Notes: generated by a model not told the origin, from the letters alone. Positions 9,493-18,438 are shown, counted from the stretch's first letter. The stretch is 64,000 nucleotides of DNA from Peribacillus sp. FSL E2-0218 (GCF_037992945.1 NZ_CP150304.1:3599501-3663500), one strand, 5' to 3'. Numbers and translations: made by a program.

Positions 9493-9614
9493 GGGTAAAC
9501 GCTCCTTTGACTTCACACTGATTTTCCTATTATAACGCAAATCGCATACATATTGCATGCCCGTTTGTGAAATGCTATTAATGTCAGTCATTATGTGTTA
9601 GAGGAGGAATAATT

Positions 9615-9824
9615 GTGAATTTAAACCTACGTAATGCGATCATCCAAAATGTATCTGGAAATTCGCAGGAGCAGCTGGAAGACACGATTGTCGATGCGAT
9701 ACAAAACGGCGAGGAAAAAATGCTGCCTGGCTTGGGAGTATTATTCGAGGTCATCTGGCAAAATTCATCTGATCAAGAAAAACAGGAAATGATCAATGCC
9801 CTTGAATCAGGATTAAAAAAATAA
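9615..9824 (+). CDS. sspI: Small acid-soluble spore protein SspI
   Basis: A 69-residue minor small acid-soluble spore protein of the SspI family, made in the forespore. The sequence MNLNLRNAIIQNVSGNSQ...GLGVLFEVIWQNSS fits the family and its length (about 70). The start is GTG at 9615, with GAGGAGG 7 bases upstream. It is divergent from ysgA and monocistronic, ending in a terminator. A forespore (sigma-G or sigma-F) promoter is expected, but I could not place one with proper spacing. The same position next to ysgA-pheS occurs in B. subtilis. Confidence 0.95.
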   Translation: MNLNLRNAIIQNVSGNSQEQLEDTIVDAIQNGEEKMLPGLGVLFEVIWQNSSDQEKQEMINALESGLKK

Positions 9825-9851
9825 CAGCCCTCGGAGGCTGTTATTTTTTTG
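9820..9851. terminator. Bidirectional terminator between sspI and YflT gene
   Basis: ATAACAGCC pairs with GGCTGTTAT (9821-9829 with 9836-9844) and has T runs on both strands. It overlaps the sspI stop codon and serves the convergent stress gene too. Confidence 0.92.
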
Positions 9852-9857
9852 ATTCGC

Positions 9858-10247
9858 TTACTTCGTCATCGGCACCACTTTATCTGGGTCAGCCATCATT
9901 TCTGCAACAGATACTTCTTCATCAAGAAGCAGAATGTATTTTTTTGCTTTCACTTCTTCGAGGATCTCATTCGTCTCGGTTACGGAGTACCCGTATTTCG
10001 TGAAAAAGGTACGCAAATCCCCTGAACCTTCTTCTGTGAAGAAATGGATGATTTTCTCTAAAAAAGTATCCTTATCCTGATTGGCGATGATCAATATATC
10101 CGTATGGTCGTTTCCGAGCTGCACATCATTTTTTATATCAGCTGCGACTGTCATTTGTATGCCGGTCACGCCTTTTGCTTGTAAATCATGAATTGCAGCA
10201 AGTAATTCCGGATTAGAGTCAAAAACACCATAAACGTTTTTGTCCAT
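9858..10247 (-). CDS. General stress protein, YflT (GSP17M-like) domain
   Basis: A 129-residue cytoplasmic protein made almost wholly of one YflT/GSP17M domain. It begins MDKNVYGVFDSNPELLAAIH and includes DILIIANQDKDTFLEKIIHFF, closely parallel to the two larger paralogues just upstream. The founding YflT protein is a sigma-B-controlled general stress protein of unknown biochemical activity. A sigma-B-like promoter (GTTTAT-N13-AGGTAT) lies upstream at 10297-10321. The RBS AAGGAGGAA stands 6 bases before the ATG. No catalytic motif is visible. Confidence 0.85.
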   Translation of the reverse strand: MDKNVYGVFDSNPELLAAIHDLQAKGVTGIQMTVAADIKNDVQLGNDHTDILIIANQDKDTFLEKIIHFFTEEGSGDLRTFFTKYGYSVTETNEILEEVKAKKYILLLDEEVSVAEMMADPDKVVPMTK

Positions 10248-10296
10248 GTTTTCTTCCTCCTTGTTCCTTCACTTGAAATAGAATTCCTCTGTAATT

Positions 10297-10321
10297 ATAC
10301 CTTGTCGCTTTATCAATAAAC
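10297..10321 (-). promoter_or_regulatory. Sigma-B-like promoter of 129-aa YflT gene
   Basis: Minus strand GTTTAT (10316-10321), 13 bases, AGGTAT (10297-10302), each box one mismatch from GTTTAA/GGGTAT. A sigma-A reading (TTGTTT-N18-TATAAT) overlaps it, so dual use is possible. Confidence 0.6.
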
Positions 10322-10360
10322 AAGCAAATAATGCAATGGGAAATGCTAGTACCTGGCCGA

Positions 10361-10432
10361 AAAACTCCTTTGCCTAAAGGAGTTTCCATTCAAATTCAAA
10401 AACTAACAGCCTTTGGCCGGCTGTTAGTTTGC
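10361..10432 (-). terminator. Tandem terminators after 259-aa YflT gene
   Basis: Two hairpins follow one another: AAACTAACAGCC/GGCTGTTAGTTT (10400-10430) with a T run on the minus strand, then AAACTCCTTT/AAAGGAGTTT (10362-10385), also followed by Ts. Together they insulate the downstream paralogue. Confidence 0.85.
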
Positions 10433-10436
10433 GCCT

Positions 10437-11216
10437 TTACAGATGATCGGTATTGATTCTATTTTTGATGTAATCGTCCTCCAACGGATCTTCTTCCTCT
10501 TTAACATCACGGTTTACAGATCTTTCTGCATTCCGTTCTTTTTGGGCATCGGCTGAAAATGGGTCGGCATGGGGGTCGCTAGTCAATGTGCCTTCATGGT
10601 CCATTTTCTCCTGTTGTTTAAATTTTTCAGTGGAATTAGCCCTGATTTCCCTTTCTTGAGACCGCTTCGTTTCCAGCTCTTGTTGATTTTCAAAAATATC
10701 GGAAGAATTTCCGTGCAGTTCTGTGCTTCTCCCTGGCTGTGCCTCAACTTCCCTTGTTTGATAGGCATTGGCAGTCGTCTCAGGAAAAAGATTCGGGTCC
10801 GGGTTGTTCACCACTCCTGTTTTTAGCGGATCTTCTATAAGGGATTCGTCATCATGCATGTCTTTGGAAGCGGCTGCCTGGTCATCTGTAAGGATCAAGA
10901 ATTTCCCTGACTCCACCTCATTTATATAAGCGGTCGCTTCGCTATCGGCAAGCCCCAATTCACCCAGCCTGTTCCTAATGTCCCGAGAGCCTTCGTTCAG
11001 GAAAAAATGCTTCATCTTATCCAAGAAGGAATCTTCATTGGCATTCGTTACGACGTCCACATCCGGATTTCTTCCTTCATTGCCAAAATCGAAATCTTCC
11101 TTTTTATTGGCGATTACGGTTATTTCCCCTTCATGTCTTCTTGTTTCCTTTAAGGATTGTATAGCCTGATATACTTCTGTTTTAGTATCGTACACACCAT
11201 ATAATGCTTTAACCAT
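10437..11216 (-). CDS. General stress protein, YflT domain with long hydrophilic tail
   Basis: A 259-residue protein. Residues about 1-115 form a YflT/GSP17M-like domain (MVKALYGVYDTKTEVYQAI; DSFLDKMKHFFLNEGSRDIR; SGKFLILTDDQ). The remaining 140 or so residues are highly charged, rich in Glu, Gln, Asn, Asp and Lys, and probably disordered (for example STEKFKQQEKMDHEG and VNRDVKEEEDPLEDD). No enzyme motif is seen. A clean sigma-B promoter lies 46 bases upstream of the start, so expression in general stress or stationary phase is likely. It is the middle one of three adjacent paralogues, each apparently its own transcription unit. Confidence 0.82.
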   Translation of the reverse strand: MVKALYGVYDTKTEVYQAIQSLKETRRHEGEITVIANKKEDFDFGNEGRNPDVDVVTNANEDSFLDKMKHFFLNEGSRDIRNRLGELGLADSEATAYINEVESGKFLILTDDQAAASKDMHDDESLIEDPLKTGVVNNPDPNLFPETTANAYQTREVEAQPGRSTELHGNSSDIFENQQELETKRSQEREIRANSTEKFKQQEKMDHEGTLTSDPHADPFSADAQKERNAERSVNRDVKEEEDPLEDDYIKNRINTDHL

Positions 11217-11261
11217 GCATCTCTTCCTCCTTATTTTCTGAAACGTTTCTTATTTGTAGGT

Positions 11262-11286
11262 ATACCCCAAGGGCTGCTTTTTAAAC
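11262..11286 (-). promoter_or_regulatory. Sigma-B promoter of 259-aa YflT gene
   Basis: Minus strand GTTTAA (11281-11286), 13-base spacer, GGGTAT (11262-11267): a full match to the Bacillus sigma-B consensus. Confidence 0.85.
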
Positions 11287-11345
11287 AATGGCTGGTTTCG
11301 CATACTCTTGCGATTCATCAAGTAATGCTGTGATCAAGTTAAATG

Positions 11346-11388
11346 AAAAAGGGCTTTGGAATGGGGAACATTCCGAAGCCCTTTTTTC
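11346..11388 (-). terminator. Terminator of YflT-YsnF gene
   Basis: AAAAAGGGCTTTGGAAT pairs with ATTCCGAAGCCCTTTTT around a short loop. It lies about 25 bases past the stop of the gene at 11413 and can act on both strands. Confidence 0.9.
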
Positions 11389-11412
11389 ATGCTGCAGCTT
11401 ATTTTTTTACAC

Positions 11413-12345
11413 TTAGAAGCGGTCGCCTCTTCGTTCAGCTGCGTTTTTTTCATTTACGATCGAGTCATCTGTACTATCAAGCTGAATTTCTTCCTTTTTC
11501 AGGGTATCTTTAACCTGTTCGGTTTCTTGAACAGCATGTTTTTTGATGACGATTTCGTCTGTTACGATTGGTTTTTTTGATACTTCCAATTTTTCCTCGA
11601 CGACAGGAATACGTATCGTTTCCCCATCTTGAATGCTGCTGCCAGGTTCGAGATTCGCTTCACGTCCTGAAACGGATCGATGCTCGACAGTCACCTCTTC
11701 ATGCTCAACAGGGACATTGATCGTTTTATGTTGTTCTTTCACTTCTTTATTGATGACAACTTCACCGGTCTGAACTCTTTCTTTATCGATATTCAGCTGC
11801 TCTTCACGAAGCTTGAGCGTCTGTTCATCTTCCGGCAATTCACGACCTTGTCCGTTCATTCCATATACATCTTCCTTATTTAAGGCATCGGTTTTTTCGG
11901 CATTGTTATAAAGAGGGGGCGTGGTGTTCGCATCCAGCCTTGTTCCAGCCGTGTCCGTTCTTGCGGTCGTGAATTGATCTTTTGCCGTTCCAAGATGTCC
12001 TTCCCCTTCTTCAACTAGGACGAGAACCTTTCCGTTTTCCACATCAAAGACATGCTCAGCTGCGTCACTATTGGAAAGGCCTGCATTCGCCAATCTTGTT
12101 GATAGGTCAGCTGTATCGTCCGGCATGAAGAAGCGGGCCACCTTGTCCATGAAAGATTCGTCGTTAGAAACATTCGTCATTGTATGAACATCCGTTTCAC
12201 GTTGGTGATGGGTAAAATCCAATGTTTCTTCCTTATCAGCCACAACCGTGATATCGTCCCCTTCAAAGCCTTTGGCCTTGAGTGCATTAATCGCTTGGAT
12301 CACTTCTGCATTCGATTCATATACTCCATAAACTGTTTTATTCAT
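11413..12345 (-). CDS. General stress protein, YflT domain fused to YsnF-type DUF2382 domain
   Basis: A 310-residue fusion. Residues 1-115 are a YflT domain (MNKTVYGVYESNAEVIQAI; ESFMDKVARFFMPDD; GKVLVLVEEGEG). After a linker, residues about 190-300 form the DUF2382 module of the YsnF family (LKLREEQLNIDKERVQTGEV; INVPVEHEEVTVEHR; IRIPVVEEKLEVSKKPIV). That module is common in stress and desiccation proteins. The start is ATG at 12343-12345, with AAGGAGG 8 bases upstream; the longer open frame lacks an RBS. A sigma-B-like promoter stands 54 bases upstream. The function is unknown beyond the association with general stress. Confidence 0.85.
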   Translation of the reverse strand: MNKTVYGVYESNAEVIQAINALKAKGFEGDDITVVADKEETLDFTHHQRETDVHTMTNVSNDESFMDKVARFFMPDDTADLSTRLANAGLSNSDAAEHVFDVENGKVLVLVEEGEGHLGTAKDQFTTARTDTAGTRLDANTTPPLYNNAEKTDALNKEDVYGMNGQGRELPEDEQTLKLREEQLNIDKERVQTGEVVINKEVKEQHKTINVPVEHEEVTVEHRSVSGREANLEPGSSIQDGETIRIPVVEEKLEVSKKPIVTDEIVIKKHAVQETEQVKDTLKKEEIQLDSTDDSIVNEKNAAERRGDRF

Positions 12346-12398
12346 TGTACATTCCTCCTTAGGGTTTGTTGTGCTATATGGTAGCTCATATATAATTT

Positions 12399-12423
12399 GT
12401 ACCCGCTTGTCACCTAAGTAAAC
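12399..12423 (-). promoter_or_regulatory. Sigma-B-like promoter of YflT-YsnF gene
   Basis: Minus strand GTTTAC (12418-12423), 13 bases, GGGTAC (12399-12404); one mismatch per box to the sigma-B consensus, with the same spacing as its two neighbours. The rest of the gap to glcF (12424-12609) shows no further site that I recognise. Confidence 0.75.
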
Positions 12424-12609
12424 GAGGAATCCACATTTCATTTATGTTAAAACATGACGATTTGTTCTCAGAATAGAACGATCATTTCACGGAAAACTAG
12501 GTTTTTCAATGGTTTGCTCATTATTTAAAACGTAATGTTTAGACATATAATACCATCCGAACAGTTGCAGCCTAGGGTCGGCGTTCAATTTTCCTGCCGT
12601 TTTCTTCTA

Positions 12610-13935
12610 TTATAATGCCGCAGCTTCCAAGAGTAGGTCGGCAATATGTACCGCTTTCGTGCAATCCCCCATCTTTTCGCGCTCGATTCCGAGCTGCATT
12701 TGCAACAAACAGCCAGGGTTCGCCGTCACAACAATATCCGCCTGCGTCGATTTGGTGTGCTCCATTTTCGAGTCAAGGATTTTCATGGACATCTCTGATT
12801 CCACAATATTATAAATTCCGGCAGAGCCGCAGCAGCGATCAGCATCCTTCATTTCCCTGAAATCGATTCCTTCTATCGCTTGAAGTAGAATACGTGGAGC
12901 AATGGATGTATTCATCACATTTCGTAAGTGACAGGAATCCTGGAATGTGATGGTTTGAGCTGGCAATTTCAGGCGAGTTTTTTCATGAAAGCGTAAATCG
13001 ACCAGAATTTCGCTAATGTCCTTCAACTTACCTTTGAAGGCCATTGCCCGTTCATGCCAAACTGGGTCTTCTTGGAGCAAATGGTCATAATCAATGAGAA
13101 AAGCTCCACAACCACCGGCATTCGTAATGATATAATCCACCCCGTCCGCTTCAAACGCTTCAATATTACGCTTGGCCAGCTGCTTAGCTCCTTCTTTTTC
13201 GCCACTGTGCCCATGGAGCGCCCCACAGCAAGCTTGGGATTTTGGAATCACGATTTCACATCCGGCGACCTGAAGGAGCTTTAGTGTTGCCTTGTTCGTT
13301 TCCAGAAACATCGTATCCATCAAGCAGCCGGAAAAGAAGGCCACCTTTTTAAGGACTGGGCCAATCGAAGGCAGACCGGTTGGCCTTTTTTTCATTTCCG
13401 ATTTTGTCGGGACCTTTGGCAGCACCTTTTCCATGGTCGCCAAATTATCGGGCAGCATGCTGAGTACCCCTGTTTTACGGGCGATATATTGCAGGCCGGA
13501 TCTCTGATAAAAGCCAAGTAAGCTCGTCATGTTCTGCATTCGCTCCTGATGTGGGAATAATCCGCTGAAAACGGCCTTGCGGATCGTTTTCACAGGAAAG
13601 CTATGCTCCTTATTTTGATGGATGATATCTCTTGCTTCTTCCAGAAGATGTCCATATTTCACACCGGAAGGGCAAACGGGCTCACAAGCCCTGCAGCCCA
13701 GGCATAGACTTAAAGAGCGTTCCACATCTTCATCGGGCTCTATCAACCCATCCGTCACCGCTTTCATCAGGGCAATTCTCCCCCTCGGCGAATGGGATTC
13801 CTTTGATCCGGATTCGATGTATGTTGGACAATGGGGCAGGCAAAAACCACATCGCATGCAATTCAGCAATTCATCTTCATTCATTCTTTCCGCGAATTGA
13901 TTGGCAATCGCTTCTCTTTCCTGAACGGTCGTCAT
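12610..13935 (-). CDS. glcF: Glycolate oxidase iron-sulfur subunit
   Basis: A 441-residue Fe-S subunit of glycolate oxidase (YsfD/GlcF), which passes electrons from the GlcD flavin during oxidation of glycolate to glyoxylate. Two [4Fe-4S] clusters are seen near the N-terminus: CMRCGFCLPHCPTY (about 26-39) and CLGCRACEPVCPSG (about 78-91). Two CCG domains follow (SQACCGALHGHSGE; DSCHLRN with DRCCGSAGIYN). The ATG at 13933-13935 overlaps the glcD stop by 4 bases. A longer frame runs back into glcD but lacks family similarity. It is the last gene of the glcDF operon; no clear terminator follows. Confidence 0.93.
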   Translation of the reverse strand: MTTVQEREAIANQFAERMNEDELLNCMRCGFCLPHCPTYIESGSKESHSPRGRIALMKAVTDGLIEPDEDVERSLSLCLGCRACEPVCPSGVKYGHLLEEARDIIHQNKEHSFPVKTIRKAVFSGLFPHQERMQNMTSLLGFYQRSGLQYIARKTGVLSMLPDNLATMEKVLPKVPTKSEMKKRPTGLPSIGPVLKKVAFFSGCLMDTMFLETNKATLKLLQVAGCEIVIPKSQACCGALHGHSGEKEGAKQLAKRNIEAFEADGVDYIITNAGGCGAFLIDYDHLLQEDPVWHERAMAFKGKLKDISEILVDLRFHEKTRLKLPAQTITFQDSCHLRNVMNTSIAPRILLQAIEGIDFREMKDADRCCGSAGIYNIVESEMSMKILDSKMEHTKSTQADIVVTANPGCLLQMQLGIEREKMGDCTKAVHIADLLLEAAAL

Positions 13936-15344
13936 GACGAAACCACCACTCTTTTCCTGCTTTCCTTGGCAAAGACTTTTCCGGGATTCATGATGCCATG
14001 GGGATCGAATGCTTGCTTTATCGCCCTCATGGCGGCAACCCCTTCCTTCTTTAGCTTCCATTCAAGGTAAGGCGCCTTCATCGCACCCACTCCATGTTCA
14101 CCGGTGATCGTCCCGCCAAGATCGATGGCCGCAGCAAAAATGTCAGCAAATGCGAGCTCCACACGCTCCATTTCATCATGATCACGAGCGTCCGTAATGC
14201 AGGTAGGGTGAAGGTTCCCATCCCCGGCATGACCGAAAGTACAAATGTTCACGTCATGCTGCTTTGCGATTTGATTGATCGCTCGAACCATCTTGGCAAT
14301 TTCCGAACGGGGAACGGTGGCGTCTTCCAAAATGGTCGTCGGCTTCAGACGTGCCAGTGCAGAGAGCGCAGTACGTCTTGCCGTTTTCAGCGCAGCTGCA
14401 TCAGCCTCCGTCTCGGCAATTTCCACGGAAACTGCCTTTTCCTCGAGACAGATATCAGCCATCCTTTTCATATCACGTTCCACCACTTCTAAAGGACCAT
14501 CCTGTTCAATCAAAAGAACCGCTTCCACATCGGTCGGCAACCCGATCTTTGCAAAATCCTCAACGACGGCCAATGTCGGCCGGTCAAGAAATTCAAGGGT
14601 GACCGGAATGATTTTATTCGAAATGATTTTTGCCACGGACTGGGCTGCGGCATCCAAGTCTTGATACAAGGCCAGCATCGTCTTTGTCGTTTCCGGGGTG
14701 GGAATCAGTTTTAAGATCGCTTCCGTAACGATTCCTAGCGTCCCCTCTGAACCGACCATCAGCTTCGTTAAATCGTACCCCGCTACATCCTTCGCAAGCT
14801 TGCCTCCTGTGTGAATGATATCCCCATTCGGAAGGACCACCTCAAGCCCGATGACATAATCGCGCGTGACTCCATATTTCAACCCCCGCAAGCCACCGGA
14901 GTTTTCATTAATGTTGCCTCCGATCGTGGAGATTTTCATCGAACTTGGATCGGGCGGATAAAATAACCCCTTCGCTTCAACCGCTGAAATCAAGTCCAAT
15001 GTGATGAGACCGGGCTGCACCGTTGCCGTTAAGTTCTCCTCATCTATTTCCAGCAAAGCATTCATTCGATTGAATAATAGAACAAGCCCGCCCTCCATCG
15101 GACAGGTGCCGCCGCTCAAATTCGTTCCGGATCCGCGTGGAATGATGGGAATCTTGTACGCGTTGCATACCTTGACGATGTCTGACACTTCAGCTGTACA
15201 ACCAGGTTTAATGACCGCATCAGGCATCGCTTGATACCCTGGTGTCGCATCATATGAATGAACCAGGCACTCCACCTTTGAATCATCGTAGTTTTCCGCT
15301 CCAACGATGACAAGGAGTAACTGCTTGATCTGCTCCGTTATCAT
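13932..15344 (-). CDS. glcD: Glycolate oxidase FAD-binding subunit
   Basis: A 470-residue FAD-linked oxidase (YsfC/GlcD) that oxidises glycolate to glyoxylate with GlcF. The FAD-binding domain carries IIPRGSGTNLSGGTCP (about 69-84), STIGGNINENSGGLRGLKYG and VGSEGTLGIVTEA. The C-terminal domain has FGHAGDGNLHP and GTITGEHGVGAMKAPYLEWK, typical of the GlcD/D-lactate dehydrogenase group. The product could also act on D-lactate; the partner GlcF and the CdaR-type regulator upstream favour glycolate. The start ATG follows AGGGGGAA. Transcription probably starts from a weak promoter at 15400. Confidence 0.93.
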   Translation of the reverse strand: MITEQIKQLLLVIVGAENYDDSKVECLVHSYDATPGYQAMPDAVIKPGCTAEVSDIVKVCNAYKIPIIPRGSGTNLSGGTCPMEGGLVLLFNRMNALLEIDEENLTATVQPGLITLDLISAVEAKGLFYPPDPSSMKISTIGGNINENSGGLRGLKYGVTRDYVIGLEVVLPNGDIIHTGGKLAKDVAGYDLTKLMVGSEGTLGIVTEAILKLIPTPETTKTMLALYQDLDAAAQSVAKIISNKIIPVTLEFLDRPTLAVVEDFAKIGLPTDVEAVLLIEQDGPLEVVERDMKRMADICLEEKAVSVEIAETEADAAALKTARRTALSALARLKPTTILEDATVPRSEIAKMVRAINQIAKQHDVNICTFGHAGDGNLHPTCITDARDHDEMERVELAFADIFAAAIDLGGTITGEHGVGAMKAPYLEWKLKKEGVAAMRAIKQAFDPHGIMNPGKVFAKESRKRVVVSS

Positions 15345-15399
15345 GTATGTATTTCCCCCTCATATTTACAATCCTATTTGATAGCATCGATATGATTTA

Positions 15400-15405
15400 A
15401 GTATA
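15400..15405 (-). promoter_or_regulatory. -10 box of glcDF promoter, poor -35
   Basis: TATACT lies about 55 bases upstream of glcD on the minus strand, without a recognisable -35. That is what one expects of a promoter needing an activator such as the CdaR-type regulator encoded upstream. This is inference from spacing. Confidence 0.4.
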
Positions 15406-15459
15406 AGGAAAAAACAACGCCAACTTCTATGTATGAAAACACAGAATTTCACGTTTCAT

Positions 15460-16578
15460 TTACAAATATTTTGTATGTTTATCCAATACCTTCAACGCTA
15501 GATAGAGTGTGACCAAATCTGCTAGGTTCCTTGGATTCAATTCGGTCATGTCTTCGATCCGCTTGAGTCTATAATGGAGGGTATTGATATGTATATGAAG
15601 GGCTGCAGATGTGTCCTTCATGGACAGATCACAGGCAAAATACATGGAAAGGGTTTTAAGCAACTCCTCATTGGGAAGCAAATCCTCTATCGTACGGGTT
15701 ACATATTCCTGTCTTGTTTCCCGGGTGACCTCATCAAGCAGGACTTCAAGTTTCAAATCCTCATCAAAGACGATTCCCGCTGCTGGAAACGCAATCTTCA
15801 ACGAGCGCTCCGCTTTATAAAAAGCCTTTCTGAAGGCGGAGCCAGACATACTCGGGCTAACCCCTGCACACATTTTATAACCGGTGCTATCTTCGAGCTT
15901 TCTTTGCAGTTTACGTAATTTCATTAATTGTTGATCTTTTGATCCAAAAAAATCGGCTGCTGAGAGAAGGACGAACTGATTCCGGCCCCATCGGACGACG
16001 ATGTCCGATGGATGCTGCTGCCTTACGTAAATCTGAAGCGCCCTCCATACATGAGGTTCGATGACTTTTTCAGTCTTGAATTCACCAAGGATGATGACCC
16101 TGTCCACATGAACATCGATGCCAAGCATCTTTGCCTTCTGAAGGAATGGCTCATTGAATGTTTCCAGTTGATGCCATTCAAAGACGAAGAATTCCATCAG
16201 GCGTGATCGGGATTCCTCCTGTTCGAGGTGATAGCTTTCCTGAATGAACAATTCCGTCATCTTTTTTAATAGTTCTGCATATGGGGAAACAAGATTGGGT
16301 TCCCCAGTGATCCCAATCACGCAAACGGCTTCCTGATTAAAGAAAATCGGCAGGTTGATTCCCGCCTTCACCCCTTTCCAATTTCGTTCATCCTGTTTAT
16401 TTATGATCAGTTTCTCGCGGTTTTTAAAAGCATGTATCGCCCCTTCATGATAGGAGCCGATCCGGCTGTCATCGGTGCTTGCAATGATCGTGCCTGCATG
16501 ATCGATGATGATGATTTCCTCATCGATCAATTTCCGGACCTCATGCACCAATTTCTCAGCAACGGCTGACAATTGCAT
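15460..16578 (-). CDS. ysfB: CdaR-family transcriptional regulator (YsfB type)
   Basis: A 372-residue regulator. The N-terminal part (about 1-130) is a sugar-diacid recognition domain (QLSAVAEKLVHEVRKLIDEE; IIDHAGTIIASTDDSRIG). A GGDEF-like middle region follows, and a PucR/CdaR C-terminal helix-turn-helix (DTSAALHIHINTLHYRLKRI, about 325-344). Its position just upstream of glcDF and in the same direction matches ysfB of B. subtilis, an activator candidate for glycolate use. It follows lctP by 66 bases with no terminator, so partial cotranscription with the permease is possible. The ligand is not known from sequence. Confidence 0.88.
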   Translation of the reverse strand: MQLSAVAEKLVHEVRKLIDEEIIIIDHAGTIIASTDDSRIGSYHEGAIHAFKNREKLIINKQDERNWKGVKAGINLPIFFNQEAVCVIGITGEPNLVSPYAELLKKMTELFIQESYHLEQEESRSRLMEFFVFEWHQLETFNEPFLQKAKMLGIDVHVDRVIILGEFKTEKVIEPHVWRALQIYVRQQHPSDIVVRWGRNQFVLLSAADFFGSKDQQLMKLRKLQRKLEDSTGYKMCAGVSPSMSGSAFRKAFYKAERSLKIAFPAAGIVFDEDLKLEVLLDEVTRETRQEYVTRTIEDLLPNEELLKTLSMYFACDLSMKDTSAALHIHINTLHYRLKRIEDMTELNPRNLADLVTLYLALKVLDKHTKYL

Positions 16579-16644
16579 GGTCCTTCCTCCTTCCCCATTG
16601 GTCTTGGCGTATTTTTGAGTCTCTTCTGCATAAGGCCATTCTCC

Positions 16645-18336
16645 TTATGGTATCATCCAGGAAAGGACGCCATTTTGCAAGAAGGTAATCATGCAAACGA
16701 GCAGCAATAAGAATAAACTATGTTTGATCGTGAATCTCAATAACTCCGATTCCCTGCCGGCCAGTCCAACGGCGGCACAAGCAATCGCGATCGATTGAGG
16801 TGAAATCATCTTCCCCGTCACCCCTCCGGAAGAGTTTGCTGCAAGCGCCAGGACCGGTTCCATTCCGACCTTAAGCGCCGTCACCTTCTGAAGACTGCCA
16901 AACAAGAGATTGGCTGATGTATCCGAGCCGGTTATGAACACACCTAGCCAGCCAAGAACCGGTGCGAAGAACGGAAACAAATCCCCCGATTTCGCAAGGG
17001 TCATCCCTAAAGTTGTCGACATGCCCGAGGCATTCGTAACGTAGGCAAAGGCGACAACGGAAGAAATCATCAAGATCGGTTTCGCCAACTCGCCCATCGC
17101 TTCGGCAAAGGTGGTGAAAAAATCTTTTACCGGCATATGGACCAGGAACTTCGTAACGATGGCAGCCAGTAAAATCGCCGTTCCCGCCGCACCAATCAGC
17201 TCCAATTTAAAGAAAGCGGCTATCGGCTGGCCGTTTCCTCCGATAATTGCATTATGCAGCCCCGGCACTTCCACTTGGAAGGTTACTAGTTTTCCAAGTT
17301 CATTGATTCCCCCCAGCAGAAAGTTATGGCCTTCATAATGGCCAGTCAGCGCCAGTTTTACCGGGCTTATCCCCCAAATGGTTATGAAAAATGTCAATAG
17401 CAGGAATGGCGACCACGCATGGACGATCTGCCCTTTCGTGTACACTGGTTCTTTCTCGGACGACTCATTCAGCGGTTCGGCAGATGCAGCCGTTTCCTCG
17501 GATGCAAAGCGAAAGATCGTTTTAGGCTTCCAGAATTTAAGAAAGATCGCTAAGGCAAAGAGTGACACTAACGCAGAAAGGATATCCGGCAGCTCAGGGC
17601 CGAGGAAATTCGAGCTTACATACTGGGTGATGGCAAAGGAAGAGCCGGAAACCAAAATGGCCGGCAAGACCTCCAGCGATCTTTTCCATCCAGCCATGAT
17701 CAAAATCAGGTAAAGCGGGATGAAAGCCGAAAGGAATGGCAGCTGACGGCCGACCATTTTCGATATCTCCATCGCCGCAATGCCAGTTGGCCCTTCCATC
17801 GCGATGATCGGTATGCCAACGGCGCCGAAAGCAACCGGCGCCGTGTTTGCGATCAAGCAAATACCGGCGGCATATAGCGGGTTAAACCCGAGTCCGACTA
17901 AAAGGGCGGCCGAAATTGCCACAGGCGCGCCAAATCCAGCGGCGCCTTCCAAAAAGGCCCCGAAGGAAAAGGCCACCAATAATGCTTGCAGGCGCCGGTC
18001 TTCGGTAAGTGAAAGGACCGAAGACCGAATAATATTGAATTGGCCGCTTTTCACCGTCATTTTGTACAAAAATACGGAGGTGATGATGATCCATCCGATT
18101 GGCAGCAGTCCGTAGACCGCTCCTTGTGAAGCGGACATCAACGCCTTTCCTGCAGGCATTCCATAGACCGATACAGCCACCGCAAGAGCTACAAGTAACG
18201 TCGTTAATCCAGCCAAGTAGCCCTTCATCCTTCTGATGGCAAGAGCCCAGAAAAAGTAAAGGATGGGGATGAGTGCAACAAGAGAAGATAAAATTAAATG
18301 ATCAGTGATCGGGGTAAAGTTTTGTGTCCAGGTCAT
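16645..18336 (-). CDS. lctP: L-lactate permease
   Basis: A 563-residue LctP/LutP family permease with about a dozen hydrophobic segments. Family blocks include FGAFLEGAAGFGAPVAISAA (about 126-145), FGAVGIPIIA, SSVVAFAYVTNASGMS and GSDTSANLLFGSLQ. It imports L-lactate and can accept glycolate in related proteins, which would suit both the lut and glc genes beside it. The ATG follows TGGAG at 9 bases. It is divergent from lutR, and a LutR-type palindrome stands 85 bases upstream of its start. Confidence 0.95.
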   Translation of the reverse strand: MTWTQNFTPITDHLILSSLVALIPILYFFWALAIRRMKGYLAGLTTLLVALAVAVSVYGMPAGKALMSASQGAVYGLLPIGWIIITSVFLYKMTVKSGQFNIIRSSVLSLTEDRRLQALLVAFSFGAFLEGAAGFGAPVAISAALLVGLGFNPLYAAGICLIANTAPVAFGAVGIPIIAMEGPTGIAAMEISKMVGRQLPFLSAFIPLYLILIMAGWKRSLEVLPAILVSGSSFAITQYVSSNFLGPELPDILSALVSLFALAIFLKFWKPKTIFRFASEETAASAEPLNESSEKEPVYTKGQIVHAWSPFLLLTFFITIWGISPVKLALTGHYEGHNFLLGGINELGKLVTFQVEVPGLHNAIIGGNGQPIAAFFKLELIGAAGTAILLAAIVTKFLVHMPVKDFFTTFAEAMGELAKPILMISSVVAFAYVTNASGMSTTLGMTLAKSGDLFPFFAPVLGWLGVFITGSDTSANLLFGSLQKVTALKVGMEPVLALAANSSGGVTGKMISPQSIAIACAAVGLAGRESELLRFTIKHSLFLLLLVCMITFLQNGVLSWMIP

Positions 18337-18421
18337 TCATTTCGACTCCATTTACGATAAATTTTTTAAAAAATTCTGAAATCAACCTCTAGATGAAAAC
18401 CCTTACAAACCAAAAAACCCA

Positions 18422-18438
18422 AAGTCATCTGATGACTT
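18422..18438. promoter_or_regulatory. LutR operator upstream of lctP
   Basis: AAGTCATC-T-GATGACTT is a perfect 17-base palindrome with the TCATC-N-GATGA core described for LutR. It lies in the 255-base divergent region between lctP and lutR. The rest of that region is AT-rich, with no second site that I recognise. Confidence 0.8.

Noticed and set aside
9520..9600. Forespore sigma-G/F promoter for sspI
   Set aside because: GCATG and ATGCTATTA elements are present, but the spacing is only about 11 bases or more than 20, so I could not support a site.
16630..16646. ATAAGG/CCTTAT hairpin at the lctP stop as a terminator
   Set aside because: There is no T run on the minus strand, so lctP and the CdaR-type gene may be cotranscribed.
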